Source of the DNA: Russula earlei
Lineage: Eukaryota > Basidiomycota > Agaricomycetes > Russulales > Russulaceae
Length of the DNA stretch: 64,000 bases
NCBI GenBank assembly: GCA_025769875.1
Contig: JAGFNK010000007.1
Span: 1-64,000 of the forward strand
Direction: 5' to 3'
Below, in pieces: positions 59,447-64,000 of the stretch. The first letter of the stretch is position 1; each line of letters starts with the position of its first letter. Position numbers and translations under genes: made by a program. Below the pieces are notes generated by a model that was given only the letters and a program-made list of their open reading frames with translations, was not told where the DNA came from and searched no databases.

Positions 59447-61291
59447 ATGGCCACCAGCTTTTCCCAGCCATTGCCCTCAGCGGAACGTGCTCCCTCGATC
59501 AATTCTTCGTCCAGCAAGACAATCGCACCCGGCCATTCGACCCTCTCTCTAACAGATCGCCTCCTCTTCCCTCACCTCGCTCCTTCCTCGCCCAGGCCGC
59601 CCCTTCTCCAGTCGTCCTCGACGTACCCACCGCTGGATGCAGAACTCTACGAGCTTATAGCGCTCGCCCTTCGCGCGTACGTTAACCCATGGTGGACAAA
59701 GATCACGCGTTACGACAAAGAGCTGCTCGTCGACCTCACGCGCATCCTTTCGTCGGTCCTCCGCGCGCTCGAGGCTAGAGCGCTCGCCGCGGATCTCAGC
59801 GCTCTCATCTATCACGACGTTCCTACCGTCCTCACGCAGCACTGCGCGGACTACCGCGTTGCGGCGCGGAAGCTTGGCACTTCCTATGCCGCTGCGGGGT
59901 CCGCCTCGCTCCCCATGCTGTTCCATGGACAGCAGCAGCACGTCGGGGTGTCTGTCGACGGAAAGATAGACGAAGTATATGTCCGAGCTGCGGTCGATGT
60001 CGTCCTCAAGGCGTGCCTCTCTCCGGAGGATTGGGATCCTGAGGCCGAGCGATACCTCATCCGCGAGATCATCGTCAAGACGGTATGCGTAGATATTGTT
60101 CCTCGCGTCACACAACCATGGTTCTTGCATAGCACCGTGTTGGCCTACCTTGGCCCCGCAGATGAACCTCCGAGAGTGAGTACGTTGCGCTTGATTAGTC
60201 TCTTGCTCGCCCCATTCACCCTCCTCTTTCAACGAACTAATTCCTGGTAAGCCTCCAGATACTCCGCGCTCTAACACAAACTCCTCTCTGGTCCCTTCCT
60301 TGCACACTATCATCGTCTCTTTTCTCTCCGCGGTCCAGGCTATCTCAAGTACCGCGCTATATATGATTCATATCTACAAACGCACGCTCCACACGATCAA
60401 GAGCGTTCACAACTCGCCACCATACGTCCCCCTACAATCCACCACTATTCCCACTCCTCTAGTTCCACGGGAGACCTCAGCTGCTCCATCACCACCGATT
60501 CCCGAAAACTCGTACATGACAAGCGTACCCTCTCCGTCTCAATCGGTTGTCACCTCCCTCAGTTCGGGTCCAAACAACAGAGGCACGCCTCCGCCTACAC
60601 CGCCGTCGCCCATCCGCGCTCCCCCTCACAACCTCGCGCGGCCTTCACTCCTTCTCATCGCCGAACTGCTCTCCTTGTCCACCCGGTTTTCCGGTGCGGC
60701 ACTCGTGTTCCTCAGCGACGCACTCATCAGCGCGTTCGCGTCGTTCTTCGACCGGTACGCACCCCCAATTAAACTTTTCGTTAACCTATTCCCCCAAAAG
60801 CTAAGCCAAGGCCCAAACTCTCCCGCCCCCTTTTGCCAGTCTCCTCCCGCTCTTCCTCTACACGACGGTCCTCACGCCGGCCCAGATCACTGCTCTTGTG
60901 AGCGCCGCCAAGAACTCACTATTTCCCAACGGCTATCCGGCGCAGAGTCCGCCTGATCCGACGCCAGAAGAGCAGACGGTGCTGCGCTCCGACGTGCTGC
61001 GGCGCCTCGCACAACTGATACCCGGTACGGCGCCCCAAAAAAGCATTTTAGCATTGACGCGCGTCAGTTTTTTTGATGATGTTCTTCGGTAACCCCGCAG
61101 GTGCGCTAGCACCGTTGTTGTTAGGGCCCGCACCCTCTGCGCGCGAGCGAACGCTGAGTGCGCTGCTTGATCCTTTCGACGAGCAGGCTTGCAACGCTCA
61201 TCTGTTCATGCTGATCTTTGACCTGGCATTGCTTGCTTTATTTCCGGAGATGGCCGTGGGGGCCACGGACTCTGGGGTGGGCAACCCATAG
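59447..61291 (+). CDS. PXA-domain protein
   Basis: Membrane-trafficking protein with a PX-associated (PXA) domain as in the SNX13/Mdm1 group, but without PX, RGS or nexin-C parts. Start MATSFSQPLPSAERAPS. PXA landmarks: LYELIALALRAYVNPWWTKI, YDKELLVDLTRILSSVLRAL, DLSALIYHDVPTVLTQHCAD and YLIREIIVKTVCVDIVPRVTQPWF. A Pro/Ser-rich linker is followed by LLIAELLSLSTRFSGAALVF and LLPLFLYTTVLTPAQI, ending SGVGNP. Four exons with GT..AG junctions and a clean frame. Short PXA-only proteins like this are common in basidiomycetes; their substrate is unknown. Confidence 0.85.
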
Positions 61292-61616
61292 ATTCGCGCC
61301 TTCATGTTTCAGACTTATCGATTATTCCATCAATCACGTTGTTGTCGATGCTAAATATCATATAATCGGTTAATTATCTGACTTCAGTGGAGTGATAACA
61401 CGTCGTTACTTTCTCGCGCTCTCACCTCCCCGGCGCGAGTCAATATATGGCACTATCAAGCCAAAGCCAAGACTGGATATTGATGACGTAGACTACATGG
61501 ACCGAATAGCATATGCGCAGAACGAACGATGAGTGACGACAACCCAGATATGATAAAATACACATCGCCGTCCCCCTTGACCGGAACTTCTCTCTTTTCC
61601 TTTCTCGTTTCTTTGT
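61292..61616. other. Convergent 3' region, PXA gene / 6-phosphogluconolactonase
   Basis: No coding sequence seen. Confidence 0.4.
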
Positions 61617-62461
61617 CTACAGCTTGAATTCGCTCTTTGCCAATTTCACCTCGACCGAGGCAGCGTCGTCGACGAACCACACGAGCTGGCCGGAGGCTAC
61701 CGGCCGCACACGTGCGGCGGGCAAGCCGAGCTCGGGGGTGTCCAGGATATCGTGCAAGATCTGCACTTTGCCCACGCCGGTGGCGACGAACGCGACGCGA
61801 GCCGCGTGGTTGATCACGGGGAAGGTGAGGGTCACGCGACGGGGCGGCGGCTTGGGCGAGTCCTCGATGTACGCCACCCAACGGTCGTTCTCCGACAGGA
61901 GCTCGTGGCCCGGGAAGAGGGAGGCGGTGTGGCCGTCGGGGCCGACGCCGAGGAGGATGAGGTCAAAGACGGGGAAGCGCGCCGAGTCCTTCTGGGCGAA
62001 CTCCCGAACGAGCTCCTTTTCGTACGCGTCCGCGAGCTCTTCGAGGTCGTCTTGGAGCGACTCGTCGATCGTGTGGATGTTCTCGCGCGGGATGGGCACC
62101 TTGGAGTAGAGCGTGTCCTGCGCGAGCTTGTGGTTGGAATCTTCGTGGTCGAGCGGCACGACGCGTTCGTCGGCATAGAAGACGTGCCTGTAGAAACACG
62201 GGATAGGATCGGGGATTAAGAGGGGGGGGAGGTATGCAGGACGGGGTGGAGGGCCACTCGCCACTTGTCCCACTTCACGCCCGACTTTGAGATCAGGGCC
62301 GTGAGCGTCTTTGGGAGAGATCCGCCAGAAATCGCGACGGTGAACCTGCCGCGCTTGTCGACGGACTCCCTCTGAGCTTTGATAATGTATTCTGCGAGAG
62401 AATCAGAGAGGTTCGAGGTGTCGGAAAAGGAGTAAACGACAGGTCGAGTGGGGACTGCCAT
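61617..62461 (-). CDS. SOL3: 6-Phosphogluconolactonase
   Basis: Hydrolyses 6-phosphogluconolactone to 6-phosphogluconate in the oxidative pentose phosphate pathway. Two exons, 62461-62262 and 62187-61617, 256 residues, the normal size. Motifs: [49 protein letters not shown] and [12 protein letters not shown], ending AKSEFKL. The single intron has a GC donor (GCGAGT) and CAG acceptor; no GT donor gives WHVFYADER in frame. The predicted protein has no targeting signal. Confidence 0.95.
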
Positions 62462-62862
62462 GACTGTGAATGAAAAAGAGGAGTAAAGGGCGATGACATA
62501 AGTTAAATATCATGACGTCATCCAGACGACGAGCCGAAAAGCCAATCCCAAGCAGTGAAGTGACCCGACGACGTGAGCACGCTTTGCACTATGATGGGGA
62601 CAAACCCGTCAATTTCATTCGTTGTTACAAAGGACTTTTGTTGTGACCTCGGCCCTGGGGCTGGAAGGACCACGTGCGTTGCCAAGGGCTGGAAGGTACA
62701 CGTGATGGATGATACAGATGTGATACTGTATCCTCACTACGAACGGAGCCAGACTTAGTGCTCGCTGTTCTGCCTCCCATTATCACAGCCAGCAGTCGCA
62801 TATCCAACTCTCCAACCCCATAGCACCTCCGGTTGCTATCTACCAGGCGCTCAAATACAGGA
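62462..62862. promoter_or_regulatory. Divergent intergenic region, 6PGL / F-box gene
   Basis: 401 bp holding both promoters. Two CACGTG-related words (about 62667 and 62699). Confidence 0.35.
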
Positions 62863-64000
62863 ATGGGCATTGCACCAGGATTGTGTGCTGAGGATCGAAG
62901 TGAGTCGCCACATATTGTGATGCATAAGTATCATTGAGTTGGGCGCTGCAGGCACACAGGTGTCAATCGGAACACTCACCGATGACGTCCTCCTAGAAAT
63001 ATTTGATTTTTATGGGCGCGAAGCCGAACACGACGATTGGTGGCATACACTGGTGCATGTTCGCAGGAGATGGCGACACGTTGTGTTTGAATCACCGCAT
63101 CGTCTGAAGCTGCGACTTTTCTGCACGGAAGTCACGCCTGTGAGGAAGATGCTGGATATCTGGCCGGCGCTCCCTCTCTTCATATCCTATGACAATCCCA
63201 ATGTCGGATGTGGAGGACATGGATAACGTCATTGCCGCACTCGAGCACAGCGACCGCGTCTGTGAAATCTACCTCGGAGATGTCCCGAGTCCGCTTTTGC
63301 AACAATTCGCTGCGGTGATGCAGGTGCCCTTCCCGACGCTGACCTCTCTCGAACTTTGGACGAATACCGGATCGGTGCTGGTCCTTCCAAATCCGCTCTT
63401 GGGTGGATATGCCCCACGTCTACGAACGCTTCGGGTGGACAACCTTCCCATTCCGGTATTACGGAAACTGCCGTTGTCCTCCCCTGACCTCGTCAATCTC
63501 CAACTTTGGAAGATGTCTTACGTTGAGCCTCAGACGATAGTCAATTGCCTTGCTGCATTGACCAGGCTCGAAACCTTTGATCTCACCTTTTATTTCCCTC
63601 CATCCCGTCATCATCGGACACGTCGACGCCCAATCCCATTGACACGCGTTATCCTTCCCAATCTTACCTCGCTTCTATTCAAGGGAGACAGCGAGTACTT
63701 AGAAGACCTCGTCGGCCAGCTCAGCATGCCTCTGCTTGACCACCTCTCCGTCATATTGCACAATCAACTGATATTTGATATGCCACAACTACCTCAATTT
63801 ATCAGGCGCACGGAAAAGTTAAAAGCACTCACCCAAGCAAATATTACCTTCTACGATTGGTTGGCCGAGGTCAGAATTACCGGGAAAACGGGCACGGCCA
63901 ATGACGGAACGTTCTCACTGGGAATCTTATGCACAAACCTAGATTGGCAGGTTGCATCTCTGGCGGAGGTCTGTGGCTCGTGCTTGCATCCCCTCTCCAC
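62863..64000 (+). CDS. F-box/LRR-like protein, partial at window end, frameshifted
   Basis: Third family member. Exon 1 (62863-62899, MGIAPGLCAEDR) joins exon 2 at 62952 across a phase-1 intron, the same layout as the other two copies. F-box: LTDDVLLEIFDFYG. Then DDWWHTLVHVRRRWRHVVFESP and RKMLDIWPALPLFISYDN. An extra base near 63200 breaks the frame at YDNP. It continues one frame over as MSDVEDMDNVIAALEHSDRV and stays open to the window edge (RTLRVDNLPIPVLRKLPLSS, CLAALTRLETFDL). Whether it ends with zinc fingers lies outside the window. The start could be extended upstream in frame. Confidence 0.75.

Overview
The window is nuclear DNA of a filamentous basidiomycete. Genes are small, split by many 45-65 nt introns with GT..AG ends and CTAAC/CTGAC-like branch sites, tightly packed on both strands, and fed by CT-rich promoters. 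Protein sequences match Agaricomycete orthologues throughout. The F-box family seen three times here is of a type I associate with Russulales, but that placement is weak inference. I assembled the gene models by hand from splice sites and protein conservation.

Layout. 1-8 kb is an accessory, relic-rich stretch: a fragment of a tRNA CCA-adding enzyme, two degenerate ING-gene fragments, an F-box gene whose C-terminus is a C2H2 zinc-finger module, and a separate C2H2 gene carrying the same module. 8-48 kb is dense housekeeping: ING/PHD chromatin protein, TBC Rab-GAP, prefoldin 1 and SNU114 (divergent), calnexin, TFIIE-alpha, polyprenyl diphosphate synthase, a roadblock (LAMTOR2-like) protein, aconitase, a PH-OSBP protein, 6-phosphogluconate dehydrogenase, a fasciclin protein and an asparagine-synthetase-like protein (divergent), prohibitin 1, a PUB1-type RNA-binding protein, a secreted Gly/Ser-rich modular repeat protein, ATG16 and YPT7/RAB7 (divergent). 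48.5-50.3 kb is a branched-chain aminotransferase. 50.4-55 kb is a second relic zone (broken CCA-adding enzyme, RMD1/DUF155 fragment, orphan exon) bounded by two 140-bp direct repeats. Then follow an intact F-box gene, a single-pass membrane protein, a PXA-domain protein, 6-phosphogluconolactonase and a third F-box gene running off the right end.

Functional links. ATG16 and YPT7 both serve autophagy and share one 178-bp intergenic region. 6-Phosphogluconolactonase and 6-phosphogluconate dehydrogenase are consecutive steps of the oxidative pentose phosphate pathway. The most distinctive items are the secreted repeat protein, the F-box/zinc-finger chimera with its neighbouring donor-like gene, three micro-exons in aconitase, and an apparent excess of GC-AG introns.

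Caution. Several conserved genes (aconitase, prohibitin, COQ1, F-box genes, membrane protein) carry single-base frameshifts while neighbours of equal length are clean. Assembly indels are a serious alternative to pseudogenisation.
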